Positions 1-8,022 of a DNA stretch of 32,772 nt are shown in pieces. A program made the translations under genes and the position numbers. Position 1 is the first letter of the stretch. Each line of letters opens with the position of its first letter. This DNA comes from a virus, in IMG/VR virus record IMGVR_UViG_3300014720_000108, positions 1 through 32,772 of that record; one strand, given 5' to 3'. The notes below the pieces were generated by a model, which saw only the letters and a list, made by a program, of their open reading frames with translations, had not been told where the DNA came from and ran no database searches.

Positions 1-3000
1 TGCTGATAGTTCAATCCATTGCAGAGAATCACCATCGTTCACATAGATAAATTCTTGTCCTAAATCAGCATCGATCCAACGGTCACCTTCATTGGCACTA
101 CCTGGTGGGAATGAACTGAAGTAAAAGGTACTTTTTCCATTCGCCAATTCATAAGCTGCATTGGCTCTATTGAAGGCTGCCTGAGCGGTTATGTTGCCTG
201 TATTAGCTTTATTAAAGGCAGCTTGTGCTATTGTTGTACCAGAATTTGCTTGATCGTAAGCAGAATTTGCATGATCTGCCGCAATATTACCTTTTAAGAA
301 AGCAGAGTTTGCATATGATTCGGCCGACTGAGAAGCTACATTAAGATAGTTTGTTCCATCATTAGTAAACTGCCAATGATCTATGGATTCATTCCAAATG
401 AAAGCAACATTATCTGAAGTACCACGATCAACTTCAATACCAGCATTAAACGCTGGTGCAGAAGCCTGATCAATTGCAGCGTTAAGAGTTATAATATTGT
501 CTGCAAGAATTACAGTACTTGAATTTGCATACAATAAACCACCAACAATAGTAACACCACCTTGTACTGTCAATGGGCCTGTAAGAGTACCACCACTCAA
601 ATCAAGTTTAGAATTGGCTGCATTGTAAGCAGAATTTGCCCAATTAAATGCAGCATTAGCATGTAAATAACCAGAAGCGGCTTTTTCATTGGCCACATTT
701 GCAATTGTAAATGCGCCATTTGCATAAACACCAGCAGTTACGGCTCGTTGGTCTGCGGTAGTTGCAGCACCGAGTGCGGAGTTTGCAAATGATCCAGCAG
801 AATTTGCAGCACCAAAAGCTCCATTTGCATATGAACCAGCAGAGTTAGCAGTATTAAAAGCTGCTTGTAAGATTGTACTACTACCAGCATTGTTGGCAGT
901 ATCATATGCGGCTTGAGCGATTGCGTTTACTGTATTTGCTAAACTAAATGCGGAGATCGAATGTGCATTTGCGGTATTTGCAACACCAAATGCAGAATTA
1001 GCATACGATTCTGCCGCAGCAGATCCTATAAAACTATAATTTGTACCATCGTTTGTGTACTGCCATTTATCAGATGCTTCATTCCACCTTAATATAACTG
1101 GAGATTCATCACCACGAATAACACGAATGCCAGCATTAAGTGAAGGCGTACCTGTTTGATCAGTAGCAATATCAACTAAATTATCTTCAATAGAAATAGA
1201 AGAAACAAAGAATTGTGCTCTATCACCATCAACACGCAAATTACCTGAAACAACAACATCACCAACAATTGTACCACCAGATGCATTAAACTTTGTATTT
1301 GCTAAAGAGAAAGCTGCGTTAGCATAAACACCTGCACTTAATGATTGTTGATTTGCGGTGTTTGCAACAATAAATCCTGCATTAGCATGATTATAAGCAG
1401 CATTACCGGCATTCCAAGCATAATTTGCAATCTCAGAACCTTGAGAAAATTGAATACTATTTGCAAGAGCGAAAGCAGCGAGACCAATTAGTGTGGCATT
1501 ATTAGCTTCACCAAATGCACCGTTAGCATGCAATCGTGTTTCATTAATTAAATTGTTGGCAGAATTAGCACGGTTGAAAGCTGCATTAGCTTGAATGTAT
1601 GCCGAGTTAGCATACGACCCTGCAATTTGACCGCCTGCAATAAAAGCATTATTTGCAGCATCAAAAGCTACATTGGCAGTATTAAATGCGGCTTGAACAA
1701 ATTGAGGAGTTGCAGCATTAGCGGCATTAAATGCAGCATTAGCATGTGAGTAAGCTGAATTAGAATGTGTTCCTGTTGTACCACTAAATGCAGCATTAGC
1801 TCTTAAAAATGCAGCATTAGCATAAGAACCAGCAGCATTTGCGGCCAAAGCAGCACCTGAAACTGCAATTGTTGCTTGACCTGCAAAAGCATATGCAGCA
1901 TTAGCAGCTTCATAAGCCGCATTAGCATAGACTTCAGCCGCAGCCGAACCTATGTTACTTGTTGAAACATTATCAGTAAACTGCCACCTGTCTAAAGTTT
2001 CGTTCCAAAGTATCGAAGCATTTTGATACCTTCCACGTTCTATTTCTATACCAGCTTCTTCAGTAGGTAATGCAGATTGTCCTAAATCCGCATTTAAAGT
2101 TATGACAGCATCACCTAAATTTAATTGATTCGTTGCTACATATGTTACATTACCTGTAACTGTAAGATTACCAGTAACATTAACATCACCTGAAATCGTA
2201 CCACCAGAAGTATCAAACTTAGTATTTGCTGTATTGAATGAAGCATTTGCGTGCCGATATGCAGAATTAGCATAACTACCTGCTGTTGCAATAGATCCTT
2301 CAGTTGCAACAACATTAGCAAATATATTTGTTAACAGTATAGAAGTATTAACAGAATTGTTTAACGCTGTATTAGCTGCATTGAAAGCTGCATTAGCTTG
2401 ATTGAACGATAATAAACCTGTATTAGCAGCTGCGTATGCACTATTAGCATAAGAAGAAGCAGAATTTGCTGTTTGATATGCAGAATTAGCATAAGAAGAT
2501 GCGGCATTCGCAGTAGTATTTGCAACATTAGCTACTGCAAATCCTGCATTAGCATAAGAACTTGCAGAATTTGCAGTTGTTAAAGCTAAATTTGCTACAT
2601 TAAATGATGCATTAGCATGTGCATTGGAATAAATTGCCGTGTTGGCGGTTTGATAAGCCGCATTGGCATGATTGTATGATGCATTTGCTTTATTATAAGA
2701 ATCTTGAGAAAAGTCTGCTGCGTCTGGAAAATCTATTGCAACATTTGTTACGCCTGTAATTCGACCATCGGCACCAACAGTAAATGTAGGAATAAATCTT
2801 GTATTGCCATATGAACCACTTGTAACTGAAGTATTTACAAGTGTAACATTTAAAGTTACATTTGAAGAACCATTAAGACTTACATTACCATTTGCGTTAC
2901 CAGATAATGTGATCGTAAAATTATTTGCTAATCGTGAAGATGTTGCAGCATTACCATCTAAATCTCCAACAAGATCACCAACAAAAGAATTGGCTGTAAT

Positions 3001-3240
3001 TACATTTCCAAAAAAAGAACCTTGCGAATCTCGGATTACAATTGAACTTGGTGAAGCAAAAGAAGTATTAGATTCAAGGAGATCAATATATTTTTGGCCA
3101 CCAATAACATTGGCTGTACCAAAATCATTACCAATAAATAATTTTTTAGATACTTCAGAATAAGCTAATTCTCCAGCAGATAGTTGTCCATTAGCTGGTT
3201 CAGTATTCGCTGTCGAATACTTTATCTGAATTATTGTCAT
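1..3240 (-). CDS. Large tail fibre protein, 3' end outside window
   Basis: The frame starting at ATG 3240 stays open for 1,080 codons to the left edge, so the C-terminus is missing. The N-terminus (IQIKYSTANTEPANGQLSAGELAY, here quoted in part: STANTEPANGQLSAGELAY) is a common phage fibre opening that presumably attaches to the virion. It is followed by GDLDGNAATSSRLAN-type beta-rich sequence, then long runs of ANAAF/ANSAY repeats. These runs are interrupted by three copies of a module of about 90 residues containing SGGTI, a WNE..D.W motif and TNDGTNY. The visible end contains GDRWIDADLGQEFIYVNDGD, a motif frequent in receptor-binding fibres. The start overlaps the stop of the preceding 66-residue gene as TAATG. 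Family knowledge gives the role: an elongated, probably trimeric fibre contacting the host surface. Receptor specificity cannot be read from this part. Confidence 0.88.
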   Translation of the reverse strand, partial: MTIIQIKYSTANTEPANGQLSAGELAYSEVSKKLFIGNDFGTANVIGGQKYIDLLESNTSFASPSSIVIRDSQGSFFGNVITANSFVGDLVGDLDGNAATSSRLANNFTITLSGNANGNVSLNGSSNVTLNVTLVNTSVTSGSYGNTRFIPTFTVGADGRITGVTNVAIDFPDAADFSQDSYNKANASYNHANAAYQTANTAIYSNAHANASFNVANLALTTANSASSYANAGFAVANVANTTANAASSYANSAYQTANSASSYANSAYAAANTGLLSFNQANAAFNAANTALNNSVNTSILLTNIFANVVATEGSIATAGSYANSAYRHANASFNTANTKFDTSGGTISGDVNVTGNLTVTGNVTYVATNQLNLGDAVITLNADLGQSALPTEEAGIEIERGRYQNASILWNETLDRWQFTDNVSTSNIGSAAAEVYANAAYEAANAAYAFAGQATIAVSGAALAANAAGSYANAAFLRANAAFSGTTGTHSNSAYSHANAAFNAANAATPQFVQAAFNTANVAFDAANNAFIAGGQIAGSYANSAYIQANAAFNRANSANNLINETRLHANGAFGEANNATLIGLAAFALANSIQFSQGSEIANYAWNAGNAAYNHANAGFIVANTANQQSLSAGVYANAAFSLANTKFNASGGTIVGDVVVSGNLRVDGDRAQFFVSSISIEDNLVDIATDQTGTPSLNAGIRVIRGDESPVILRWNEASDKWQYTNDGTNYSFIGSAAAESYANSAFGVANTANAHSISAFSLANTVNAIAQAAYDTANNAGSSTILQAAFNTANSAGSYANGAFGAANSAGSFANSALGAATTADQRAVTAGVYANGAFTIANVANEKAASGYLHANAAFNWANSAYNAANSKLDLSGGTLTGPLTVQGGVTIVGGLLYANSSTVILADNIITLNAAIDQASAPAFNAGIEVDRGTSDNVAFIWNESIDHWQFTNDGTNYLNVASQSAESYANSAFLKGNIAADHANSAYDQANSGTTIAQAAFNKANTGNITAQAAFNRANAAYELANGKSTFYFSSFPPGSANEGDRWIDADLGQEFIYVNDGDSLQWIELSA
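319..597 (-). repeat. Fibre module copy C
   Basis: Third copy of the fibre module in the left fibre. It begins SGGTLTGPLTV, passes through LNAAIDQASAPAFNAGIEVDRG, then WNESIDHWQFTNDGTNY, and ends SAES. It is flanked on both sides by ANSAY-type repeats. Confidence 0.75.
1009..1281 (-). repeat. Fibre module copy B
   Basis: Second copy of the module. It begins SGGTIVGDVVVSGNLRVDG, passes through LNAGIRVIRGDESP, then WNEASDKWQYTNDGTNY, and ends GSAAAES. It keeps the order of motifs in copies A and C but differs in most residues between them. Confidence 0.75.
1933..2208 (-). repeat. Fibre module copy A
   Basis: First copy of the module, nearest the N-terminus. It begins SGGTISGDVNVTGNLTVTGN, passes through LNADLGQSALPTEEAGIEIERG, then WNETLDRWQFTDN, and ends GSAAAEV. 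A related module lies in the other fibre at 16068-16328. Confidence 0.75.
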
Positions 3241-3440
3241 TAGAAAGTACCGCCACTAATTGTTGGAATGTCTTTATTTACCCAACGTTCAGTACCAGTC
3301 TCATATATTAAAACTTGATTATTAGCAGGTGTAATAATATCAACATTATTAATTTGTGCAAGATTAAGATTAGCGGTTCTTGCAACAGTTACAGATGATA
3401 TTGTAGTTTTTCTAGGTTTTACTTGTACTGTGATAGCCAT
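3240..3440 (-). CDS. Small fibre-associated virion protein (66 aa)
   Basis: A 66-residue protein whose second half (INNVDIITPANNQVLIYETG followed by TERWVNKDIP) matches the widespread phage-fibre motif 'L.DVD...DGQVLvYn..T..W'. It probably serves as a small adaptor or fibre-base component. It lies two bases after the 110-residue gene, and its TAA overlaps the ATG of the large fibre (TAATG), so the three are probably translated together. The role is inferred from motif and position. Confidence 0.75.
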   Translation of the reverse strand: MAITVQVKPRKTTISSVTVARTANLNLAQINNVDIITPANNQVLIYETGTERWVNKDIPTISGGTF

Positions 3441-3442
3441 TT

Positions 3443-3775
3443 TTATCTCGTTACGTTAGGCAAAACGGTAATAATACCTTCAAAAATTCTTGTAACTTCA
3501 CCTGCGCCGTCATCTATTTCCACATCATAAACATATCTTCCTGGAGTTAGATTTGCGGTATTGGCCGCAGACATAGACATGGTTATTTCACCTAAGGCTG
3601 GTGTTGAAACAGAAACTTGAAATTCTTTAGATGAAGAAGTATAGTAAGACCGGCGCATCATTGAGCGGGCCGAGTATCCAACTAGATTTTGAGGAGAGCC
3701 TGTACCATCATTTACATTAATTACTGTGTTGAAAGTTGCACCCTGTTCAAGGGTTAATTCGACAAATTCGGCCAA
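3443..3775 (-). CDS. Fibre-associated beta-sandwich virion protein (110 aa), TTG start
   Basis: A 110-residue protein (MAEFVELTLEQGATFNTVIN...), beta-rich, with LTPGRYVYDVEIDDGAGEVT, the pattern of small Ig-like phage baseplate/fibre proteins that begin 'i.qGatf...i...d.dG'. No catalytic motif is seen. The start is TTG at 3775: no ATG is suitably placed, and an AGGAG ribosome binding site lies six bases upstream. It follows a 48-base gap, the largest in the left half, and begins the fibre gene trio. The virion role is inferred from fold-like pattern and context. Confidence 0.72.
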   Translation of the reverse strand: MAEFVELTLEQGATFNTVINVNDGTGSPQNLVGYSARSMMRRSYYTSSSKEFQVSVSTPALGEITMSMSAANTANLTPGRYVYDVEIDDGAGEVTRIFEGIITVLPNVTR

Positions 3776-3823
3776 TTGACACTCCTAAAAGACATTTATC
3801 GTCTATTTAGTCAAATCAGAAAA
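3776..3823 (-). promoter_or_regulatory. Intergenic gap with possible weak late promoter and RBS
   Basis: This 48-base gap separates the enzyme block from the left fibre genes. On the minus strand it holds CTAAATAG and GATAAATG, each sharing six bases with the T4 late-promoter octamer TATAAATA. A short AGAC/GTCT inverted repeat followed by TTTT comes next, then AGGAG. A weak late promoter for the fibre trio is possible; none of the elements is strong alone. Confidence 0.3.
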
Positions 3824-4387
3824 TCATAGGTATAGATCAACAGGTATGGCCAGACGAATATTTCCATTGAATGGTGTGACTTGGTGATAAAGGAAACTAG
3901 GAAAAACTACAAAAGAGTATGATTTTGGCTCGAAAATAAAAGATTGAAAAAGTTTATCCCACGGTTCTTCTTTATACCCTCTATTTGCATTTGTCCGAGG
4001 GTCAAAGAAAAAAACATCACCATTTTTATTACCTTCAATTATTAAATAAAAAACAGCAGATAAACTTGCATTTGCGTGATTGTGGTTAACCATATTATAC
4101 CCAATTTGTGAACCAGAAAACCAAGCTTTTAAATGAAAATTTTTAAAGTCATAAAGTGATGATTTTAAAATTTGTTTAATCCAGTCATCAAAACATGGTT
4201 CAACTACATTTTTTTTAAAATCATCAAAATAACTATCTTCTTTAAAAATATTTCTGTCACTAAGGTCACTAATTCCCATATTCTCTAAATTATAATTCTG
4301 TAAAATGTGTTGAGAAATGGAGTCTACTAAGTCAACATTTTTTATACTACCTATTAATATATTTGTTGGCCATAAATTGTGCATCAT
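3824..4387 (-). CDS. Putative 2OG-Fe(II) oxygenase, 2OG-FeII_Oxy_5 type (187 aa)
   Basis: The sequence has the order of motifs seen in the 2OG-FeII_Oxy_5 family, which is frequent in T4-like marine phages. These are an N-terminal MHNLWPTNIL stretch, a NHNHANASLSAVFYL segment with H102 and H104, GDVFFFDPR around D129-R131, and a final VFPSFLYHQVTPFNGNIRLA with H168 and R178. These fit iron and 2-oxoglutarate binding, although which His of the NHNH pair is a ligand cannot be decided here. The substrate is unknown; protein hydroxylation fits the context. It is the last gene of the enzyme block and starts by ATGA overlap with the 131-residue gene. Confidence 0.8.
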   Translation of the reverse strand: MMHNLWPTNILIGSIKNVDLVDSISQHILQNYNLENMGISDLSDRNIFKEDSYFDDFKKNVVEPCFDDWIKQILKSSLYDFKNFHLKAWFSGSQIGYNMVNHNHANASLSAVFYLIIEGNKNGDVFFFDPRTNANRGYKEEPWDKLFQSFIFEPKSYSFVVFPSFLYHQVTPFNGNIRLAIPVDLYL

Positions 4388-4779
4388 AACATAAATTCCT
4401 TGACAAAATATTCTTTAACATCAGGCACCATACCTTTTTTTTCATCAAAATTCCAACCTATATGGTTTAAAATTTCATTGTAAGTTTTAATATCTTTTTC
4501 ATAAGGTAAAAAATAAGGGTCGTTATTATAAAGTAGTTCAGAATCATTTAAATATTCTATTGGATTTCCTCCAAAGTTTTCAGATAACCATCGAGCATAA
4601 CATATTCCAACCATGTAACTTTTAGATGGGTAAATCCAACCAATATTTGTTTCTTTAAAATAACGAATAGCATTTTCAACAACATTTTTTGTAATTTCAA
4701 TATTTTTTGTTTTTAGATCATCATCATAATCTTTATTTAGCCTATGATAAATTTCTTGTCGAATTTTCCAATCTTTCAT
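4384..4779 (-). CDS. Unrecognised protein of the modification block (131 aa)
   Basis: I do not recognise this family. It is a soluble-looking, aromatic-rich protein (NIGWIYPSKSYMVGICYARW, NNDPYFLPYEKDI, MVPDVKEYFVKEFML) with no signal peptide, membrane segment or metal-binding cluster. Its start overlaps the end of the upstream radical-SAM gene by 38 bases, and it hands over to the next oxygenase by ATGA. It is therefore embedded in the operon and probably works with it, perhaps as a binding or adaptor subunit, which is a guess from position. No strong ribosome binding site is seen before its ATG. Confidence 0.7.
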   Translation of the reverse strand: MKDWKIRQEIYHRLNKDYDDDLKTKNIEITKNVVENAIRYFKETNIGWIYPSKSYMVGICYARWLSENFGGNPIEYLNDSELLYNNDPYFLPYEKDIKTYNEILNHIGWNFDEKKGMVPDVKEYFVKEFML

Positions 4780-5683
4780 ATTTGTACCAATCTATTAGGT
4801 GTTTAAAACCATTACAACCATTATCTAAATTTTTAACTTCTCGCAAATGCTCAGAAAGACAATTTCCAAAATATTCACATTTAGAACAAAATGTATTTTT
4901 TGAAACTCTTATCTTTTCTTTTTTACACCAATTTAAATAATCATTATATGTTTCACAATCTAAAAAATATTCTCTATCATTTAAATCAAATTCCAATACT
5001 GCAAACTTACCTTCTGGAGTTATATAAAGATGATCATCGGAAAAACTATTTCTTTTTTTTTCTAAAACATCTTTCAAAAGATATTCATTTATAAATTCAA
5101 AGTTTTTTGGTATCGCACTAGTGATCCACTTTTTAACAAATTCACCATAATCTTTAAAAGAAACAGGTAAACAATTTGCTTGATTCTCACTATACGGTTT
5201 AATCTCAACACTCTGTAAATTGGATAAAAGATTTAATTGAAAAATCATATCATCCACGTTATGATTAATTATTTTATCACTAGCCAATATAAGAATACTA
5301 AATGGTCTGTTTAATTTAATCATATTATTCCAAACTCTTTCATGTTGTTCTCGAACATTAAAATCGTAACTTACAGAAATATAAAAATCTGGATCAGAAA
5401 TAATACTATTAACCATTGAAAGGTTTGTATTTACATTAATTGATTTTATATTGTATTTGTGTAATAATTTTTTTAAATTTAAAATATAATCTTCAGATAA
5501 AAGGCCAATTTCACCGCCATAAAGATCAACATGATCTATAATATCATTATTTAACACTTCAATTATTCTATTTTCTAATAACTCAAGATCTAGTAATTTT
5601 CTATCATTTAACTGTTCAGAAGTTAAATAACAAAAATGACATTTAAAATTGCAATAATAAGTAGGATTAATAGATAGTATCAT
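4742..5683 (-). CDS. Radical SAM protein with reduced SPASM-like C-terminus (313 aa)
   Basis: Starting at ATG 5683, the protein begins MILSINPTYYCNFKCHFCYL. The CX3CX2C motif (C11, C15, C18) binds the [4Fe-4S] cluster that cleaves S-adenosylmethionine, and the later YGGE matches the SAM-binding GGE motif. The C-terminus has CSKCEYFGNC (C266, C269, C275) and C290, a SPASM-like auxiliary cluster region with fewer cysteines than the siblings. An in-frame ATG at 5695 would add four residues; 5683 is preferred because the N-terminus then aligns with the 357-residue neighbour. It overlaps that gene by 17 bases. SPASM enzymes usually modify peptides or proteins; the substrate here is unknown. Confidence 0.88.
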   Translation of the reverse strand: MILSINPTYYCNFKCHFCYLTSEQLNDRKLLDLELLENRIIEVLNNDIIDHVDLYGGEIGLLSEDYILNLKKLLHKYNIKSINVNTNLSMVNSIISDPDFYISVSYDFNVREQHERVWNNMIKLNRPFSILILASDKIINHNVDDMIFQLNLLSNLQSVEIKPYSENQANCLPVSFKDYGEFVKKWITSAIPKNFEFINEYLLKDVLEKKRNSFSDDHLYITPEGKFAVLEFDLNDREYFLDCETYNDYLNWCKKEKIRVSKNTFCSKCEYFGNCLSEHLREVKNLDNGCNGFKHLIDWYKYERLENSTRNLS

Positions 5684-6740
5684 ATTCTTTAACATAAGGT
5701 GTTGGTTCTAAATTAACACCATTTATATCAATTATATCTTGTGCTAAAGATTTCATTTTAATGCAATGTAATTCTACCATATCATGGTCTTTTAAGTCTT
5801 TAATAGTTTTTTTACAACCATTACAAATTTTAAACATTGGACAAGTAAAACAACTCTCTTTTAAACTTAAAAGGTTAACATCTTGTTGAAGAACAAAAAT
5901 TTTTTTACCTTTCATTTCTTCTTCAAAATTTATTGAATGGGATCTATCATCACCAAAAGCACCACAACTATAATAATCACCGCTAGGTTGTAAAGTTCTT
6001 ATTGATTCATCACAACTTCTATTTTGAGGGCATGTGGTATGATTTCCTTTTAATCTTTGCATCATTTGTTTTGTATTATATTCCCATTTCCACAAATCCA
6101 TTTTATAAATTTTAACATATATTTCGTAAATATCTGCTAAAAGATATGGTTTTCCTTGTTGGCCCATAGTAATATTTTTAAATTTTACTGGTGGACCAGA
6201 ACTTAGAGCATAGTTTAATTTACACTCAACATTCATTTTTTTAGCCAATTCTACATTCTTTATTGCATCTTTTTCATTTTCTTTAGTAATAACAGAAATG
6301 AAATCTGGTCTATAACCTATATGTTCTAACATCGTATCACTTACTTTCCAAAAATCTTCTTCAGAAAATTCAGTAAGATCACCTTTTAATCTTCCACCTC
6401 CATATTGAAAACTTGTGGTTACTCCAATTCTCCAATTTAAAAACAAATCTTTCCACTTGTTTACATTTTTATAAAATGGCCACAAATTTGTAGTTAATGA
6501 TATGGTAGTTTTATAATTATTTTCATCTAACCAATTTATTATTTTCCAATAATAATTGGATGGTACCATTAAAGGATCGCCGCCATTAACAATAATTGTA
6601 TTTGTTTCTGGATAACGTTCTAAAAATCTAAAGATATAATCGTGATTTAACTCTGCTGTTTTATCTTCAGTAATATAAGTGCTTGAACAAAAAGTGCATT
6701 TAAAATTACATTTTTCTGTAGGTTTGATTATCAGTTCCAT
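5667..6740 (-). CDS. Radical SAM/SPASM-like protein (357 aa)
   Basis: The N-terminus MELIIKPTEKCNFKCTFC carries the CX3CX2C motif (C11, C15, C18), and NTIIVNGGDPLM supplies a GGD form of the SAM-binding GGE motif. The C-terminal third has many cysteines, including CPQNRSCDES, YYSCGAFGDD and CFTCPMFKICNGC (C297, C300, C306, C309), then C326. This fits an auxiliary-cluster (SPASM or twitch) domain as in peptide-modifying radical-SAM enzymes. The gene starts by TAATG overlap with the upstream oxygenase and overlaps the next radical-SAM gene by 17 bases. A role in modifying a protein or peptide is expected from the family; the target is not evident from this gene itself. Confidence 0.9.
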   Translation of the reverse strand: MELIIKPTEKCNFKCTFCSSTYITEDKTAELNHDYIFRFLERYPETNTIIVNGGDPLMVPSNYYWKIINWLDENNYKTTISLTTNLWPFYKNVNKWKDLFLNWRIGVTTSFQYGGGRLKGDLTEFSEEDFWKVSDTMLEHIGYRPDFISVITKENEKDAIKNVELAKKMNVECKLNYALSSGPPVKFKNITMGQQGKPYLLADIYEIYVKIYKMDLWKWEYNTKQMMQRLKGNHTTCPQNRSCDESIRTLQPSGDYYSCGAFGDDRSHSINFEEEMKGKKIFVLQQDVNLLSLKESCFTCPMFKICNGCKKTIKDLKDHDMVELHCIKMKSLAQDIIDINGVNLEPTPYVKEYDTIY

Positions 6741-7264
6741 TATAAATCAAAATAAAAAGATGACACAATTCTTTTACAATTAGATTTTTCAGCTTTATGT
6801 TGAAAATTATTTAAACAATTTACTGCAACTAACAACCCTTTTTGAGGGTATATTTTCCATTCTCGTACTTTATTTCGAAAATAAACTGCGCCACCTTTTG
6901 ATTCATTCATATCTGAAAAATATAAAAGAAAAAAACAATTCGGTCCTTCTCTGTAATCATTATGCCAATTTAATGCATCTTGATTAACACCTTCCCAAAT
7001 TCTCCTTTTTCTCATAATTGACTGTGGTACTATATCATTTTGAATTTCATAGTGAATTGTAAGTAAACATTTATCTATAAATTCTTTATTATTTTTAGGA
7101 TGATAATCATTATTTAAACCTCCTTCATATTCCCATTCTATCTCTGATACATTTATGTATGAAATGTATTTTTTTCTATCAAATACTTCAAAACCATTTT
7201 CATAAAATTGTTTAGTTAGCATTTGGTTTATCAAATCCATATTTGTTATCACAATCTTTTGCAT
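6740..7264 (-). CDS. 2OG-Fe(II) oxygenase, prolyl-4-hydroxylase-like, paralogue 3 (about 174 aa)
   Basis: Iron and 2-oxoglutarate ligands are visible as WHND (H101, D103 from ATG 7264), H156 in FQHKA, and R165 in CKRIVSSFYF. The motif order xWxGV...WHxD...FLLYF.D....GGA...P..G.L...N....HKA...R..SF.F is shared with the genes at 7501-8022 and 10749-11264. The start is uncertain. ATG 7264 has an AGGTGA ribosome binding site eight bases upstream; GTG 7276 and ATGs at 7240 and 7222 are alternatives, and 7222 would match the paralogues' N-termini best. It overlaps the 98-residue gene and ends in TAATG with the next. Likely a protein side-chain hydroxylase; substrate unknown. Confidence 0.88.
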   Translation of the reverse strand: MQKIVITNMDLINQMLTKQFYENGFEVFDRKKYISYINVSEIEWEYEGGLNNDYHPKNNKEFIDKCLLTIHYEIQNDIVPQSIMRKRRIWEGVNQDALNWHNDYREGPNCFFLLYFSDMNESKGGAVYFRNKVREWKIYPQKGLLVAVNCLNNFQHKAEKSNCKRIVSSFYFDL

Positions 7265-7508
7265 AAAGTGTGTCACCTATACTTTTGACACCTTCAATTT
7301 CACAAATTTTTTTGTTTATTTCTCTGATTTGTTCTTTTATCATACTACCATAAGGTTCCATATTGTTAATCATTTTCATATAAAGTTCATATTTCTCTTT
7401 ATTTTTTTGATAATCATGCAATTTAGTGATCCATATATTATAAATTTCAGCACATAAATCTCTTTCTTTCATCAATTCTTCTTTTCTTTTTAAAAGATCT
7501 TCAATCAT
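7212..7508 (-). CDS. Small coiled-coil-like protein of unknown function (98 aa)
   Basis: A 98-residue, highly charged protein with an almost continuous helical pattern (MIEDLLKRKEELMKERDL..., KEQIREINKKICEIEG) and two late cysteines. I do not recognise it. It starts eight bases inside the end of the upstream oxygenase and overlaps the start of the next oxygenase, so it lies between two paralogous hydroxylase genes. It could be an assembly or substrate-binding partner, but nothing in the sequence shows this. It does not look like a PqqD/RRE winged-helix domain. Confidence 0.65.
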   Translation of the reverse strand: MIEDLLKRKEELMKERDLCAEIYNIWITKLHDYQKNKEKYELYMKMINNMEPYGSMIKEQIREINKKICEIEGVKSIGDTLYAKDCDNKYGFDKPNAN

Positions 7509-8022
7509 CTTTTAATCCCACTCTAAAATCAAAACTTGCAACTCTCCTAGTTACAGATGTACTATCTGCTCTATGCCAAAATCCTCTAAGATTATTTACC
7601 ATAAAAAGGTCTCCAGCTTTTGGCTGAAAACTAGCTATTTCTTCTTTATCTTCTAATGTTCCCCATTTAAAATTAATGGATCCACCAGTCTCCTTAAAAG
7701 TATCATCGAAATAATATAGTAAGAAAATGTCATATTCTTCAAACATGTCAGTATGCCAACCTTGGTTATCTCGGTCTACACCATTCCATACTATAAATTT
7801 ATTGTATTTTGCATCAGGCCATTCGGGCTCAATATATTTTTCTTTTAAGTAAAAAGCAAAAGTTTCTAATCTTTTTGTGAGCTCTGGCGAAACATCATTA
7901 ATGCCATTATCTCTAGTGCGTTCTTCAACATTTATCAATTTAAATTCATTAATTTTTATTAAATCTAACGCACCAGGTTCAAAAAATTTTACAAAACCTT
8001 TTGTGTAAATATCTTTTATCAT
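7501..8022 (-). CDS. 2OG-Fe(II) oxygenase, prolyl-4-hydroxylase-like, paralogue 2 (173 aa)
   Basis: A compact double-stranded beta-helix oxygenase with H90 and D92 in GWHTD, H150 in GFWHRAD, and R159/R160 in TRRVASFDF. These are the expected 2-His-1-carboxylate iron site and the arginine that binds 2-oxoglutarate. FLLYYFDD and ETGGSINFKW separate the two halves, as in P4H-like phage oxygenases. It starts by ATGA overlap with the radical-SAM gene upstream. The whole protein is catalytic domain with no targeting domain, so substrate recognition must lie in the fold or a partner. The reaction expected from the family is hydroxylation of a protein or small-molecule carbon. Confidence 0.9.
   Translation of the reverse strand: MIKDIYTKGFVKFFEPGALDLIKINEFKLINVEERTRDNGINDVSPELTKRLETFAFYLKEKYIEPEWPDAKYNKFIVWNGVDRDNQGWHTDMFEEYDIFLLYYFDDTFKETGGSINFKWGTLEDKEEIASFQPKAGDLFMVNNLRGFWHRADSTSVTRRVASFDFRVGLKDD

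Noticed and set aside
7212-7508. PqqD/RRE recognition domain
   Set aside because: The sequence is mostly long charged helix without the three-strand plus winged-helix pattern and conserved hydrophobic positions of RRE domains.
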